Numbered from the stretch's first letter, positions 34,475 to 44,501 are shown. The stretch is 64,000 nucleotides of DNA from Prodigiosinella aquatilis (GCA_030388725.1 CP128857.1:3534001-3598000); one strand, 5' to 3'. Notes: generated by a model not told the origin, from the sequence alone. Translations and numbers: made by a program.

Positions 34475-34504
34475 GAAATCAAGAGTCCGAAGTCTCTTGA
34501 TTTC
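34475..34504 (-). terminator. purL terminator hairpin
   Basis: An 11-bp perfect stem GAAATCAAGAG/CTCTTGATTTC with an 8-base loop starts 24 bases after the purL stop. It has no long T-tract, so efficiency is uncertain, but it separates purL from the glmY regulatory region. Confidence 0.6.
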
Positions 34505-34528
34505 GACCTGTAAAGCAGATTTCCGGCA

Positions 34529-37500
34529 TCACCCCAATTGTCTGCGAGCGTTACGGAACATGCGCATCCAGGGGCTGTCTTCCCCCCACTCTTCCGGATG
34601 CCAGGAGTTGCTCACGGTACGAAATACTCGTTCTGGATGCGGCATCATCACTGTTGCTCGGCCACTAAGGCTGGTCACCGCAGTAATGCCATTGGGTGAT
34701 CCGTTCGGATTAGCGGGATAATCTTCTGTTACCTGACCGTAATTATTGACATAACGCAGCGCAATAAGCCGGCTCTGTTCCAGAGCGTCCAAATGGGCAT
34801 CGTCACGCACTTCTACCAGTCCTTCACCATGAGAAACCGCAATCGGCATGCGGGAACCCACCATATCCTGCATAAATAGCGACGGACTATTAGTAACTTC
34901 AACCAGGCTGAAGCGAGCTTCGAAACGATCAGATTTATTGCGAACAAAACGAGGCCAATGTTCAGCTCCCGGAATCAGTTCACGTAGGTTGGACATCATC
35001 TGACAACCATTACAGACCCCCAACGCCAAGGTTTGTGGACGCAGGAAGAACGCAGAGAACTCATCACGCACCCGGTTGTTGAACAGAATCGATTTCGCCC
35101 ACCCTTCACCGGCACCCAGCACATCACCGTAAGAGAAACCACCGCAGGCCACCAAAGCCTGGAAATCTTGCAGATCACACCGACCAGCCAGTAAATCACT
35201 CATATGCACATCGATGGCTTCAAAACCGGCACGATGAAATGCGGCGGCCATTTCTATATGAGAGTTAACCCCTTGCTCACGCAATACCGCCACTTTAGGC
35301 CGGCACTGGTTGCTGATGAATGGGGCAGCAATATCTTCCTGCGGTTCAAAGGTCAGTACTACATTCAGGCCGGGATCGTTATCATCAGCCTTGGCATTGT
35401 GCTCCTGGTCAGCACACTGCGGGTTGTCGCGCAGACGCTGCATCTGCCACGTAGTCTCTGCCCACCAGTTACGCATCGTGGTGCGCTTCTCGTGGTAAAC
35501 GATCTCACTCCCCTGAGCGATAACGAAGTGATCGCCCGGTTCTGCCGTACCCAGATAGTGGGTGCAATCCGCCAGCCCAAAGTCAGCCAGCACTCGCTCA
35601 ACCTCAGCACGGCGTGACGACTCAATCTGGATAACAGCCCCCAGCTCTTCATTAAACAGGACAGCCAGTGCGTCCTCACCCATCGAGCTGATGTCAACCG
35701 TCACACCACAGTGACCGGCAAAGGCCATTTCTGCCAGTGTTACCAGCAAGCCGCCATCTGATCGGTCGTGATACGCCAGCAACGCTTCATCCGCTACCAG
35801 CTTCTGCATGGCATTAAAGAAGCCGGCGAGTTGATCAGCATTACGCACATCCGCTGTCTTGCACCCCAGCTGACGATAAACCTGGGCTAGTGCCGTGGCA
35901 GCCAACGCATGATTTCCGGCCCCCAAATCAATCAGCAGCAGCGCGTTGTCCTGACCGGAACGCAGTTGCGGCGTAACGGTATTACGAACATCCTCAACCC
36001 GAGCAAAGGCAGAAATCACCAGCGACATTGGGGACGTTACCGCATGCTCCTCACCCCCTTCCTGCCAACGGGTTTTCATCGACATGGAATCTTTACCCAC
36101 CGGGATAGTCAACCCCAGAGCCGGGCATAACTCTTCGCCAATCGCCTTGACTGCATCATACAAGCCGGCATCTTCACCCGGATGTCCCGCCGCAGCCATC
36201 CAGTTGGCTGACAGTTTGACGCGCTTCAGGTCACCTATCTGCGTACCAGCAATATTGGTCAACGCTTCACCCACCGCCAGACGGGCTGAGGCGGCGAAGT
36301 TACGCAGCGCCACCGGGGCCCGTTCACCAATGGACATGGCCTCACCGTAATAGCTATCCAGACTGGCCGTAGTAACAGCACAATCCGCTACCGGTACCTG
36401 CCACGGTCCCACCATCTGATCCCGCGCAACCATACCGGTCACACTGCGATCACCGATGGTGATCAGGAACGTTTTCTCCGCCACCACAGGCAGGTGCAAC
36501 ACACGTTCCACCGCTTCCGCCAGATAGATTCCCGAGCGATCAAGCGGTGTGCCTTCCACCGATTGATGCACAACGTCACGCTGCATTTTAGGCACTTTAC
36601 CCAACAGCACTTCAAGCGGTAAATCAATTGGTCTATTGTTGAAATGACGGTCATTCATGGTCAGATGCTGTTCTTCGGTAGCCTCGCCAATAACCGCGTA
36701 AGGTGCCCGCTCGCGACGGCAGATTTCATCAAACAGCGCCAGTTGCTCCGGTGCCACCGCCAGGACATAACGTTCCTGCGATTCGTTACACCACACTTCC
36801 AACGGACTCATTCCCGGCTCATCGTTGAGAATGTCGCGCAATTCAAAACGACCGCCACGACCACCATCACTTACCAGCTCCGGCATCGCGTTGGAAAGAC
36901 CACCCGCCCCCACATCATGAATAAACAAAATCGGATTTTCTTCACCCAACTGCCAACAGCGGTCAATCACTTCCTGACAACGACGCTCCATTTCCGGGTT
37001 ATCGCGTTGTACAGAAGCAAAGTCGAGATCAGCATCAGACTGGCCGGAAGTCATGGAAGAAGCGGCACCACCGCCTAACCCGATGTTCATCGCCGGGCCA
37101 CCCAGGACTATCAGTTTAGCGCCAATACTGACTTCACCTTTTTTCACATGATCAGCACGGATATTACCAATCCCACCCGCCAGCATAATTGGCTTGTGAT
37201 AACCCCGGACTTCGACCCCGTTATGGCTATCAACAGACTCTTCATAAGTCCGGAAATAGCCAGTCAATGCCGGGCGGCCAAATTCGTTGTTAAACGCTGC
37301 TCCGCCCAACGGGCCTTCTACCATGATATTCAACGCGTTGACAATACGATCGGGCTTGCCAAAATCATGTTCCCACGGTTGGACGAATCCAGGGATACGC
37401 AAGTTGGAAACCGAAAAACCCACCAGACCAGCTTTCGGCTTGGCACCGCGTCCGGTCGCACCCTCATCACGGATTTCGCCACCGGAGCCGGTAGCGGCAC

Positions 37501-38413
37501 CTGGCCACGGTGAAATAGCGGTGGGGTGGTTATGCGTTTCGACCTTCATCAGGATGTGGGTTTCTTCCTGATGGTAGTCATACACATTTTTCGTATCGGC
37601 GAAAAAGCGACCGACTGCCGAACCTTCCATGACCGCCGCATTATCTTTGTAAGCTGATAACACGTGATCCGGGGTATGCTCATAGGTATTCTTGATCATC
37701 TTAAACAGCGATTTCGGCTGCTTAATCCCATCAATAACCCAATCGGCATTAAAAATCTTGTGGCGACAGTGCTCTGAATTCGCCTGAGCAAACATGTACA
37801 ACTCAATATCAGTCGGATTGCGTTCCAGTGTGGTAAACGCATCCATCAGGTAATCAATTTCATCTTCAGCCAATGCCAGGCCAAGACGAACATTAGCCGC
37901 CTCCAGTGCCTGACGTCCCTGTAGCAGAATTTCCACTCGTTTTAGCGGTGCCGGCTGATGGTGGGTGAACAGTTGTGCCGCCTGTTGCAAATCATCGAAC
38001 ACGCTTTCCATCATCCGGTCGTGTAACAGAGCACCCAATTCCTGCCACTGTGCTTCGCTGAGTGTCGGGGCATGAATATAGAATGCCAGACCGCGTTCCA
38101 GCCGCAGGACTTTCTGCAAACCACAATTATGGGCGATATCTGTTGCTTTGGAAGACCAGGGAGAAATAGTGCCTGGGCGAGGCGTAACCAGAATCAGATG
38201 TCCCGAAGGTTCATGTTCCGTGAGAGAAGGGCCATATTTCAGCAGGAGGGTCAGTCGTGATTGTTCATCGCTACTTAACGGGGCACTCACATCGGCGAAA
38301 TGAACATATTCAGCATAAATGTCACTGACAGGCAGATAGTTTTCATTGCAACGCGCCAACAGTTTATTGATACGAAAAGCCGATAAAGCAGGTGAACCAC
38401 GCAGTATTTCCAT
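34529..38413 (-). CDS. purL: Phosphoribosylformylglycinamidine synthase
   Basis: 1294-residue large-type FGAM synthase (E. coli 1295) converting FGAR to FGAM in purine synthesis. It contains the N-terminal PurS-like domain, two AIRS-type synthetase domains (KVETHNHPTAISPWPGAATGSGGEIRDEGATGRG-type segment at about residue 300, and GKDSMSMKTRW) and a C-terminal glutaminase with catalytic Cys in LALGVCNGCQMMSNL and a later MMPHPERVFR. It is monocistronic and preceded by a PurR box. It is divergent from mltF, as in E. coli. Confidence 0.99.
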   Translation of the reverse strand: MEILRGSPALSAFRINKLLARCNENYLPVSDIYAEYVHFADVSAPLSSDEQSRLTLLLKYGPSLTEHEPSGHLILVTPRPGTISPWSSKATDIAHNCGLQKVLRLERGLAFYIHAPTLSEAQWQELGALLHDRMMESVFDDLQQAAQLFTHHQPAPLKRVEILLQGRQALEAANVRLGLALAEDEIDYLMDAFTTLERNPTDIELYMFAQANSEHCRHKIFNADWVIDGIKQPKSLFKMIKNTYEHTPDHVLSAYKDNAAVMEGSAVGRFFADTKNVYDYHQEETHILMKVETHNHPTAISPWPGAATGSGGEIRDEGATGRGAKPKAGLVGFSVSNLRIPGFVQPWEHDFGKPDRIVNALNIMVEGPLGGAAFNNEFGRPALTGYFRTYEESVDSHNGVEVRGYHKPIMLAGGIGNIRADHVKKGEVSIGAKLIVLGGPAMNIGLGGGAASSMTSGQSDADLDFASVQRDNPEMERRCQEVIDRCWQLGEENPILFIHDVGAGGLSNAMPELVSDGGRGGRFELRDILNDEPGMSPLEVWCNESQERYVLAVAPEQLALFDEICRRERAPYAVIGEATEEQHLTMNDRHFNNRPIDLPLEVLLGKVPKMQRDVVHQSVEGTPLDRSGIYLAEAVERVLHLPVVAEKTFLITIGDRSVTGMVARDQMVGPWQVPVADCAVTTASLDSYYGEAMSIGERAPVALRNFAASARLAVGEALTNIAGTQIGDLKRVKLSANWMAAAGHPGEDAGLYDAVKAIGEELCPALGLTIPVGKDSMSMKTRWQEGGEEHAVTSPMSLVISAFARVEDVRNTVTPQLRSGQDNALLLIDLGAGNHALAATALAQVYRQLGCKTADVRNADQLAGFFNAMQKLVADEALLAYHDRSDGGLLVTLAEMAFAGHCGVTVDISSMGEDALAVLFNEELGAVIQIESSRRAEVERVLADFGLADCTHYLGTAEPGDHFVIAQGSEIVYHEKRTTMRNWWAETTWQMQRLRDNPQCADQEHNAKADDNDPGLNVVLTFEPQEDIAAPFISNQCRPKVAVLREQGVNSHIEMAAAFHRAGFEAIDVHMSDLLAGRCDLQDFQALVACGGFSYGDVLGAGEGWAKSILFNNRVRDEFSAFFLRPQTLALGVCNGCQMMSNLRELIPGAEHWPRFVRNKSDRFEARFSLVEVTNSPSLFMQDMVGSRMPIAVSHGEGLVEVRDDAHLDALEQSRLIALRYVNNYGQVTEDYPANPNGSPNGITAVTSLSGRATVMMPHPERVFRTVSNSWHPEEWGEDSPWMRMFRNARRQLG

Positions 38414-38486
38414 AATCTAAAATTCTCTCATCTTCGATGCACTGACCGCAGTGCGTCATGGGCGCTACAGGGGGGAAACGCACGTT

Positions 38487-38525
38487 ATTATAGTGAATCC
38501 TGACGCGCGACGAAACCGTTTGCGT
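38487..38525 (-). promoter_or_regulatory. purL promoter with PurR box
   Basis: On the minus strand ACGCAAACGGTTTCGT (38525-38510) is a near-perfect PurR operator. It overlaps a -35-like TTTCGT (38515-38510), which is 17 bases from a perfect TATAAT (38492-38487). The arrangement implies direct repression of purL by PurR with hypoxanthine or guanine. The leader to the purL ATG is about 70 bases. Confidence 0.85.
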
Positions 38526-38688
38526 CGCTATTGTTCAACATCCACGACCGGACAAGCTCAATTTGTAACCAAGTCAATAAAAGTTGCACAGTGACGATTT
38601 GTTACGCAAAATGCCCCGACTCGGGTTTTTCGTATAAAAAACTGCCGCTACAGACAGACCGACCATCAGGTCGCCGAGAGACAACTAT

Positions 38689-40134
38689 TTGAAGCGTCTA
38701 ACGATAAATTATTTTTTCATCGGGGTAATCGCTCTGCTGTTGATGTTGGCACTATGGCCAAATATTCCCTGGCGTAGCAGCCAGGACGTCCAGCTCAGGC
38801 AGATTCTTTCACGTGGTGAGTTGCGAGTCAGTACTATCAACTCCCCCTTGACGTACTACCTTAATCATGGTTCCCCCGCAGGACTGGATTACGAACTGGC
38901 AAAACGGTTCGCCGATTACCTCGGTGTTCAGCTGGTGGTTTCGACACGCCAGAACATTGACGGTCTGTTCAACGATCTTGATAACGGTAATGCCGATTTG
39001 CTGGCCGCTGGTCTGATCTACAATCATGAACGCCTGAAGCGTTTCAAAGCCGGACCGACCTACTATTCGGTGTCTCAACAGCTCGTGTATCGACTGGGAA
39101 CGCCTCGTCCGACGTCACTGAATAAACTTCAGGGCCGGCTGGTTGTCCTGTCCGGCTCCGCCCATGCAGCAACCCTCCGCGATTTGAAGGCTCATAAATA
39201 CCCACAATTGAAATGGGAAGTTACCTCGAATATCTCCACACAAGACCTGCTCAAACAAGTGGCCGATGGTAAGCTTGATTACACATTGGCAGACTCGGTC
39301 ACTATTGGTTTAATGCAGCGGATTCATCCCCAACTGGCAGTAGCAGCCGATATCAGTGATGAAGAACCCGTAACCTGGTATATGCGACGTACTCACGACG
39401 ACAGTCTGTCAGCGGCACTTCTTGATTTTTTCAGCCAGATAGAGGAAGACGGTACCCTTGCTCGTCTGCAAGAGAAATACCTGGGTCATGTGGGAGAATT
39501 TGATTATGTAGATACCACGACGTTCCTCTCCGCCATTGATGACACGCTACCGGCCTTGCGTTCACTGTTTGAAAAATACGCAACGAATATCGATTGGAAA
39601 CTCCTGGCAGCGATTTCCTATCAGGAATCGCACTGGAATCCGCTGGCCACCTCACCCACAGGCGTTCGTGGCTTAATGATGCTGACGCGCAATACCGCAG
39701 AGAGTCTGAACGTATCTGATCGACTCGATCCAGAAGAAAGCATCCGCGGTGGTGCTCAATATTTGTCGAACATGATGCAAAGAATGCCAGATACCATTCC
39801 CGAAGATGAAAAAATCTGGTTTGCGCTGGCAGCCTACAATATGGGGTATGCCCACCTGATGGATGCCCGTAAATTGACAGAAAAACAGAAAGGGAATCCG
39901 GACAGTTGGGCTGATGTAAAAATGCGGCTACCGATGCTAAGCCAGAAACGCTACTACACCCAGACGGCCAACGGGTATGCCCGCGGTCACGAAGCCTATA
40001 ACTATGTCGAGAATATCCGGCGTTATATGGTTAGCCTGGTCGGGTACTTGTCAGAAAAAGAGAGTAAATTGCAACAGCAGAAGCTGGCCGGGCAGGCTTA
40101 TCCGGTTATACCGCCAGAAAAACTTCCACGGTAG
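38689..40134 (+). CDS. mltF: Membrane-bound lytic murein transglycosylase F
   Basis: 481-residue peptidoglycan lytic transglycosylase. The start is TTG, as in E. coli mltF, giving MKRLTINYFFIGVIALLLML as the signal/anchor. An ABC-type solute-binding regulatory domain (SBP_bac_3) spans about 45-265. The catalytic SLT domain begins at about 290, with the active Glu in ISYQESHWNPLATSPTGVRG and the family GLMMLTRNTAESL and YNMGYAHLMDAR segments. It is divergent from purL and convergent with tadA (18-base gap), which is the conserved enterobacterial arrangement. Confidence 0.97.
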   Translation: MKRLTINYFFIGVIALLLMLALWPNIPWRSSQDVQLRQILSRGELRVSTINSPLTYYLNHGSPAGLDYELAKRFADYLGVQLVVSTRQNIDGLFNDLDNGNADLLAAGLIYNHERLKRFKAGPTYYSVSQQLVYRLGTPRPTSLNKLQGRLVVLSGSAHAATLRDLKAHKYPQLKWEVTSNISTQDLLKQVADGKLDYTLADSVTIGLMQRIHPQLAVAADISDEEPVTWYMRRTHDDSLSAALLDFFSQIEEDGTLARLQEKYLGHVGEFDYVDTTTFLSAIDDTLPALRSLFEKYATNIDWKLLAAISYQESHWNPLATSPTGVRGLMMLTRNTAESLNVSDRLDPEESIRGGAQYLSNMMQRMPDTIPEDEKIWFALAAYNMGYAHLMDARKLTEKQKGNPDSWADVKMRLPMLSQKRYYTQTANGYARGHEAYNYVENIRRYMVSLVGYLSEKESKLQQQKLAGQAYPVIPPEKLPR

Positions 40135-40152
40135 ATACGTTTCTCATCGCCG

Positions 40153-40659
40153 TTACTCAGGAAGTATTCTTTTTCCCGCAACTCGGCGCGCTTTATTCTG
40201 TTCCCGCCGCATACGAAAAAAGGCGCTCAACATAGCAGCGCACTCCTCCGCCAGAACACCACGGGTGATCTGTATCTGATGATTCATCCCTGGATGATGC
40301 AGAATATCCACCAACGATCCTGCGGCACCAGTCTTTTCATCTGCCGCGCCATAAACCAATCGCCCAATACGACTATGGATCATCGCACCCGCACACATTA
40401 CACACGGTTCCAAAGTGACATATAGTGTCGTATTTAACAGCCGGTAATTCTGTAACACCTGTCCGCCCTGACGCAACGCCATCATTTCGGCATGGGCGGT
40501 AGGATCATGCTTGCCTATCGGTCTGTTCCAACCCTCGCCAATCACCTGGTCATTGCACACCAGAACCGCACCAACCGGGACTTCCCCTTCATTTTGGGCT
40601 CTCTGTGCCAGTGTCAGAGCATGACGCATCCAGTATTCATCGTCTACTATGCGGTTCAT
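40153..40659 (-). CDS. tadA: tRNA-specific adenosine deaminase TadA
   Basis: 168-residue zinc enzyme converting A34 to inosine in tRNA-Arg(ACG). The catalytic HAE motif is in DPTAHAEMMALRQGG and the zinc cysteines in LEPCVMCAGAM. It starts MNRIVDDEYWMRHALTLAQ with a GAGGA site. Length is equal to E. coli (167) within one residue. It is convergent with mltF. Confidence 0.98.
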   Translation of the reverse strand: MNRIVDDEYWMRHALTLAQRAQNEGEVPVGAVLVCNDQVIGEGWNRPIGKHDPTAHAEMMALRQGGQVLQNYRLLNTTLYVTLEPCVMCAGAMIHSRIGRLVYGAADEKTGAAGSLVDILHHPGMNHQIQITRGVLAEECAAMLSAFFRMRREQNKARRVAGKRILPE

Positions 40660-40763
40660 AATTCCTCTTGATACCGTTTACAACCATACCGAGGGCGGCA
40701 TTATACACACGCCATCCCGGCGGGAAATATTTCAGCGGTAACCGGCAACGGCTCTCACACCGA

Positions 40764-41657
40764 TCAATCGCTGATCGCTGCACGCAGATAACCATTATGA
40801 TGGCTCAACTTCCGTTGTGCTTCTTCAGCGTCACAACCGACCAGGATCATCACAATAGCCGGTTTAACATCGTAGTCGGTCTGTTCCAGCACCGACTGCG
40901 CCTCTGCCCTACTTACGCCGGTTGTCTCCATGACAATACGGCAGGCGCGATCCATCAACTTGATATTGGTAGCCTTCACATCCACCATCAGATTCTGATA
41001 AACCTTACCCAGCTTCACCATCACACCGGTAGAAATCATATTCAAAATCAGCTTTTGTGCCGTACCTGACTTCAACCGGGTTGATCCTGTCAACGCTTCG
41101 GGACCTACCAGTGGTGAAATCGCGATTTCCGCTTCCCGAGCAATCGGAGACTGGGGGTTACAGGAGATCGCGGCAGTATGGCATCCCAGCTGATGCGCAT
41201 AACGTAATGCACCGAGCACATACGGTGTACGACCCGAGGCCGCAAGACCGATGACCATATCTGCCGGTTGCAGGGACAAAGTAACCAGATCGGCTTCACC
41301 CAACCCGGGATCGTCCTCCGCGCCCTCCACCGCCTTTAGCAAGGCACCGGGTCCGCCAGCAATCAGACCGATTACCAACCCATGAGGCACACCAAAGGTA
41401 GGTGGACATTCTGATGCATCCAGCACACCCAGCCTTCCGCTGGTTCCCGCACCAAGATAAATCAACCGTCCTCCAGATTTCAGACAGGCCGCGGTAACCT
41501 CAACGACCTGGGCAATCGCCGGCAGTACCTGACTGATCGCCTCGGGTACTTTTTGATCTTCCTGGTTAAATACCGTCATCATATCCAGCGTTGACAACTG
41601 GTCTAAATTCATCGTCGCCGGGTTGCGAGTTTCTGAAACCAATGACCCTAATTCCAT
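40764..41657 (-). CDS. murQ: N-acetylmuramic acid 6-phosphate etherase
   Basis: 297-residue SIS-domain enzyme that cleaves the lactyl ether of MurNAc-6-P to give GlcNAc-6-P in cell-wall recycling. The start at 41657 (MELGSLVSETRNP) has a GGGAAG site; the open frame extends 15 codons further, without family similarity. Signature segments: YLGAGTSGRLGVLDASECPPTFG, GLAASGRTPYVLGAL, and LTGSTRLKSGTAQKLILNMIST. No murP transporter lies beside it, unlike E. coli. It is divergent from the lapG-lapD pair and its product may help recycle peptidoglycan released by lytic transglycosylases such as MltF. Confidence 0.95.
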   Translation of the reverse strand: MELGSLVSETRNPATMNLDQLSTLDMMTVFNQEDQKVPEAISQVLPAIAQVVEVTAACLKSGGRLIYLGAGTSGRLGVLDASECPPTFGVPHGLVIGLIAGGPGALLKAVEGAEDDPGLGEADLVTLSLQPADMVIGLAASGRTPYVLGALRYAHQLGCHTAAISCNPQSPIAREAEIAISPLVGPEALTGSTRLKSGTAQKLILNMISTGVMVKLGKVYQNLMVDVKATNIKLMDRACRIVMETTGVSRAEAQSVLEQTDYDVKPAIVMILVGCDAEEAQRKLSHHNGYLRAAISD

Positions 41658-41785
41658 ATTCTTCCCACTTTTTAACCATGATGGTATCGTCGTTGGTGCC
41701 ATATTAATCCCTTTTTATCCCCTTCGTCCCTTTCACCACACACGCTCTTTTTAGCATGTTAAAAGTAAGATATTCTGCGACGGTC

Positions 41786-41791
41786 TATAAT
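41786..41791 (+). promoter_or_regulatory. Possible -10 of the lapG-lapD operon
   Basis: A perfect TATAAT lies 28 bases before the lapG ATG at 41820. No good -35 is seen 16-18 bases upstream, so another activator may be needed or the element may be coincidental. Confidence 0.35.
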
Positions 41792-41819
41792 GTCAGATTC
41801 ATCAGGGCAATAATGCTAG

Positions 41820-42545
41820 ATGATATTCCTTTGGGTAAGCAGAGAAGCCAGATTGAAATACCAGTGGCGTTGTCAATCATGCCTTAGAGTATTGCTGTAT
41901 TTATTTACTGGCGTATTCCTGCTGCTGGCCGATTCTCTGTATGCCAATTGGAATTTCGCTACTATTGAACAGCGCACCGACCAGCTTTACGGCCCCGCCA
42001 CACCTGATGCACGCAAACGAATAAAAGAGTGGCAGTCGCTGTTGCTGAATCAGCGGAATACAACCGAAAACCAGAAGTTGGACGCCGTTAACCGGTTCTT
42101 CAATAGCAAAATTATTTATCAGGAAGATATTGATGTCTGGCACCAGGTGGATTATTGGGCCACACCGATTGAAGCATTGCGTAAAGGCGAAGGTGACTGT
42201 GAAGACTATGCCATCGCCAAATATATAACACTGCGCCATCTGGGTGTTGATCGAGAAAAATTACGTATCACTTATGTTAAGGCGCTGCGTTTAAACCGTG
42301 CACATATGGTGCTGAGTTACTACCCTACTCCGAATGCTATTCCATTGGTGCTGGATAGCTTGATCAATAAGATTCAGCCAGCCACACAACGCACTGATTT
42401 ATTACCAGTTTATTCATTCAATGGTGAGGGATTATGGCTGCCTGGCGCAAGCGGTAACAAACGCGCCGGAGACAGTAAACGCCTTTCGCGCTGGCAGGAT
42501 TTACTCATCAAGATGCGCGCTGAAGGATTTTCAATTGAAGAGTAG
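41820..42545 (+). CDS. lapG: LapG-type periplasmic transglutaminase-like cysteine protease
   Basis: 241-residue protease of the bacterial transglutaminase-like family. A hydrophobic segment (LRVLLYLFTGVFLLLADSLYA, about 22-42) exports it. The triad is Cys127 in GEGDCEDYAIAK, His162 in LNRAHMVLSYY and Asp179 in PLVLDSL. Acidic residues around the cysteine (Asp126, Glu128) match the calcium-binding pair of Pseudomonas LapG. It is followed by lapD after 9 bases. Its expected substrate is the TAAG site in the retention module of the giant adhesin encoded nearby. Only one ATG precedes the signal sequence, so the start is fairly secure, though no strong ribosome-binding site is visible. Confidence 0.94.
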   Translation: MIFLWVSREARLKYQWRCQSCLRVLLYLFTGVFLLLADSLYANWNFATIEQRTDQLYGPATPDARKRIKEWQSLLLNQRNTTENQKLDAVNRFFNSKIIYQEDIDVWHQVDYWATPIEALRKGEGDCEDYAIAKYITLRHLGVDREKLRITYVKALRLNRAHMVLSYYPTPNAIPLVLDSLINKIQPATQRTDLLPVYSFNGEGLWLPGASGNKRAGDSKRLSRWQDLLIKMRAEGFSIEE

Positions 42546-42554
42546 GACGAGGCT

Positions 42555-44495
42555 ATGTCGCTATTTAAACAATTATTGATAGCCATCTGCTTGTTTATGC
42601 TGGTGCTGTTCAGTGGCGGTTTCATTGCCAACCTGGAAAGCTCCCGTGAGCAATATAACAATCAGTTGAACTCACATGCACAAGATTCGGCAACAGCGTT
42701 GGGGTTAGCACTCACACCCAATATTGACGATCCTGTCATGGTAGAACTCATGGTCAGTTCTATCTTTGACAGTGGCTATTTTTCCAGCATTCGTGTCCTG
42801 AATATAGCAACCCATAAAGTGATACTGGAACGTACCGCATCACCTGAAATCCCGGATGTTCCCAGTTGGTTTGTCCATTTGGTGAATTTGCAGCCGGGTA
42901 TCGGGGAAGCTACCATCATGCGTGGCTGGGAACAGGCAGCCCGGGTTAAAGTCATCAGTCATCCGATGTTTGCTGTCGCCCGTCTCTGGCAAAGTACAGT
43001 CGCCACATTTGTCTGGTTGCTAGCCTGCGGGGCCATTGGTCTGACTCTCGGAGCTCTCTTTCTGCGCCGTCAGTTACGTCCCCTGGACTACATGGTGGAA
43101 CAATCAATGGCCATCAGTCGTCACGAATTTTTAAGTTTATCTGATCTGCCGAAAACGCCGGAGCTACGTCGGGTGGTTGAGGCCATGAATTTCATGGTCA
43201 CCAAGCTTAAAACATTGTTCGAAGAAGAAGCTCAGCGCAGTGAACAATTACGACAGGAAGCCTATCAGGATCCACAGACCGGTCTGGCCAATCGCCGCGC
43301 ATTCGATACCCAACTAAAAACAAAACTTAGTGCTGAGGATACAGCTCCCGGTTATCTCCTCATGATTCGGTTACAAGACCTGGGCAAGATGAACCAGCGT
43401 CTTGGTGGTACCAGAACCGATGAATTACTGATTTCAGTGGCGAATATTATCCATCAATGCAAAAAACACACTATTGGCCCCGATAGCGTTACCGCCCGTA
43501 TCCGTGGTGGTGAATTCGCTTTGTTTTGTCCCGGTCTGATAAAAAAAGAAGCCGCTATACTGGCCGACACGTTATCCCGAAGCATTGAAGCCCTGTTTTT
43601 AGCCGACGAAACCGATATATCACCGGTTGCACATGTTGTATTGGTTCCATTCCACACCGGAGATACCGTTCAATCCTTGTTTATCCAGGGAGATCAATTA
43701 CTCACCCGTGCTGAGCATAATGTCGATATCAGATCGGAAGATAACAATCAGGAGTCCCCGCAATGGGTCGAGGATCAACACTATTGGTTTAGTTTGCTGA
43801 AACCACTGCTTGACCAGGAACAGGTTCAGCTCTTCCTGCAACCCGTCGTTAACTGCCTGCACCCTGAACAGGTGATGCACCAAAAAGTGCTGGCCCGCAT
43901 TACTGATAAACGGGGCAATAAGATTAACGCCGGAAAATTTCTGTCGTGGATACAACGTTTTGGCTGGAGTACCCGGCTGGATCAAATCATGGTGAAGCAT
44001 GCACTTGCCCACCTGGAAAAACATGAAGGTACTCTGGCTTTGAGTTTATCCGGTAGTACCGTACTGGACCTGCAAGTGATGGAACAGTTGCTAAAACCGT
44101 TACAGTCTAAACCTGCACTGGCCAAACGTCTGATTATGGAACTCGATGAAAATCAACTGCCAGACCCCGCCCATATGGAGTCGTTGGTAAAACTGCTGAA
44201 CGAGTACAAGTGCAAGTTAGGTCTACAACACTTTGGCGGGCGCTTTATGATGATCGGCAACCTATCTCAATGGGGACTTGCCTATCTGAAAATTGATGGA
44301 AGTTACATCCGCGATATTGATCAAGAAGAAGACAAAAAAATGTTTATTGAAGCGCTGCATCGTGCGACCAACAATATCGATCTCCCACTCATTGCCGAGC
44401 GTGTCGAAACAGAGGGAGAATTGCAGGTATTGCAGGAAATGGGTATTCAGGGTGCGATGGGACGCCTTTTGGGTAGCCCGGTTGCCGCAGAATAG
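42555..44495 (+). CDS. lapD: LapD-type inner-membrane c-di-GMP receptor
   Basis: 646 residues: TM1 (about 5-25), periplasmic LapD/MoxY-type domain, TM2 (about 150-172), HAMP, then degenerate GGDEF and EAL domains. The GGDEF motif reads RGGEF (317-321) and the EAL motif reads KVL (444-446), the same substitutions as in Pseudomonas fluorescens LapD, so it should bind rather than make or degrade c-di-GMP. The periplasmic GWEQ (W125) matches the conserved LapG-docking tryptophan motif. It lies 9 bases after lapG in the same operon. When bound to c-di-GMP it should hold LapG away from the adhesin. Confidence 0.95.
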   Translation: MSLFKQLLIAICLFMLVLFSGGFIANLESSREQYNNQLNSHAQDSATALGLALTPNIDDPVMVELMVSSIFDSGYFSSIRVLNIATHKVILERTASPEIPDVPSWFVHLVNLQPGIGEATIMRGWEQAARVKVISHPMFAVARLWQSTVATFVWLLACGAIGLTLGALFLRRQLRPLDYMVEQSMAISRHEFLSLSDLPKTPELRRVVEAMNFMVTKLKTLFEEEAQRSEQLRQEAYQDPQTGLANRRAFDTQLKTKLSAEDTAPGYLLMIRLQDLGKMNQRLGGTRTDELLISVANIIHQCKKHTIGPDSVTARIRGGEFALFCPGLIKKEAAILADTLSRSIEALFLADETDISPVAHVVLVPFHTGDTVQSLFIQGDQLLTRAEHNVDIRSEDNNQESPQWVEDQHYWFSLLKPLLDQEQVQLFLQPVVNCLHPEQVMHQKVLARITDKRGNKINAGKFLSWIQRFGWSTRLDQIMVKHALAHLEKHEGTLALSLSGSTVLDLQVMEQLLKPLQSKPALAKRLIMELDENQLPDPAHMESLVKLLNEYKCKLGLQHFGGRFMMIGNLSQWGLAYLKIDGSYIRDIDQEEDKKMFIEALHRATNNIDLPLIAERVETEGELQVLQEMGIQGAMGRLLGSPVAAE

Positions 44496-44501
44496 AGCAA
44501 C

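Noticed and set aside
42555..44495. LapD as an active diguanylate cyclase or phosphodiesterase
   Set aside because: The GGDEF motif is RGGEF and the EAL motif is KVL, matching the catalytically inactive LapD receptor.
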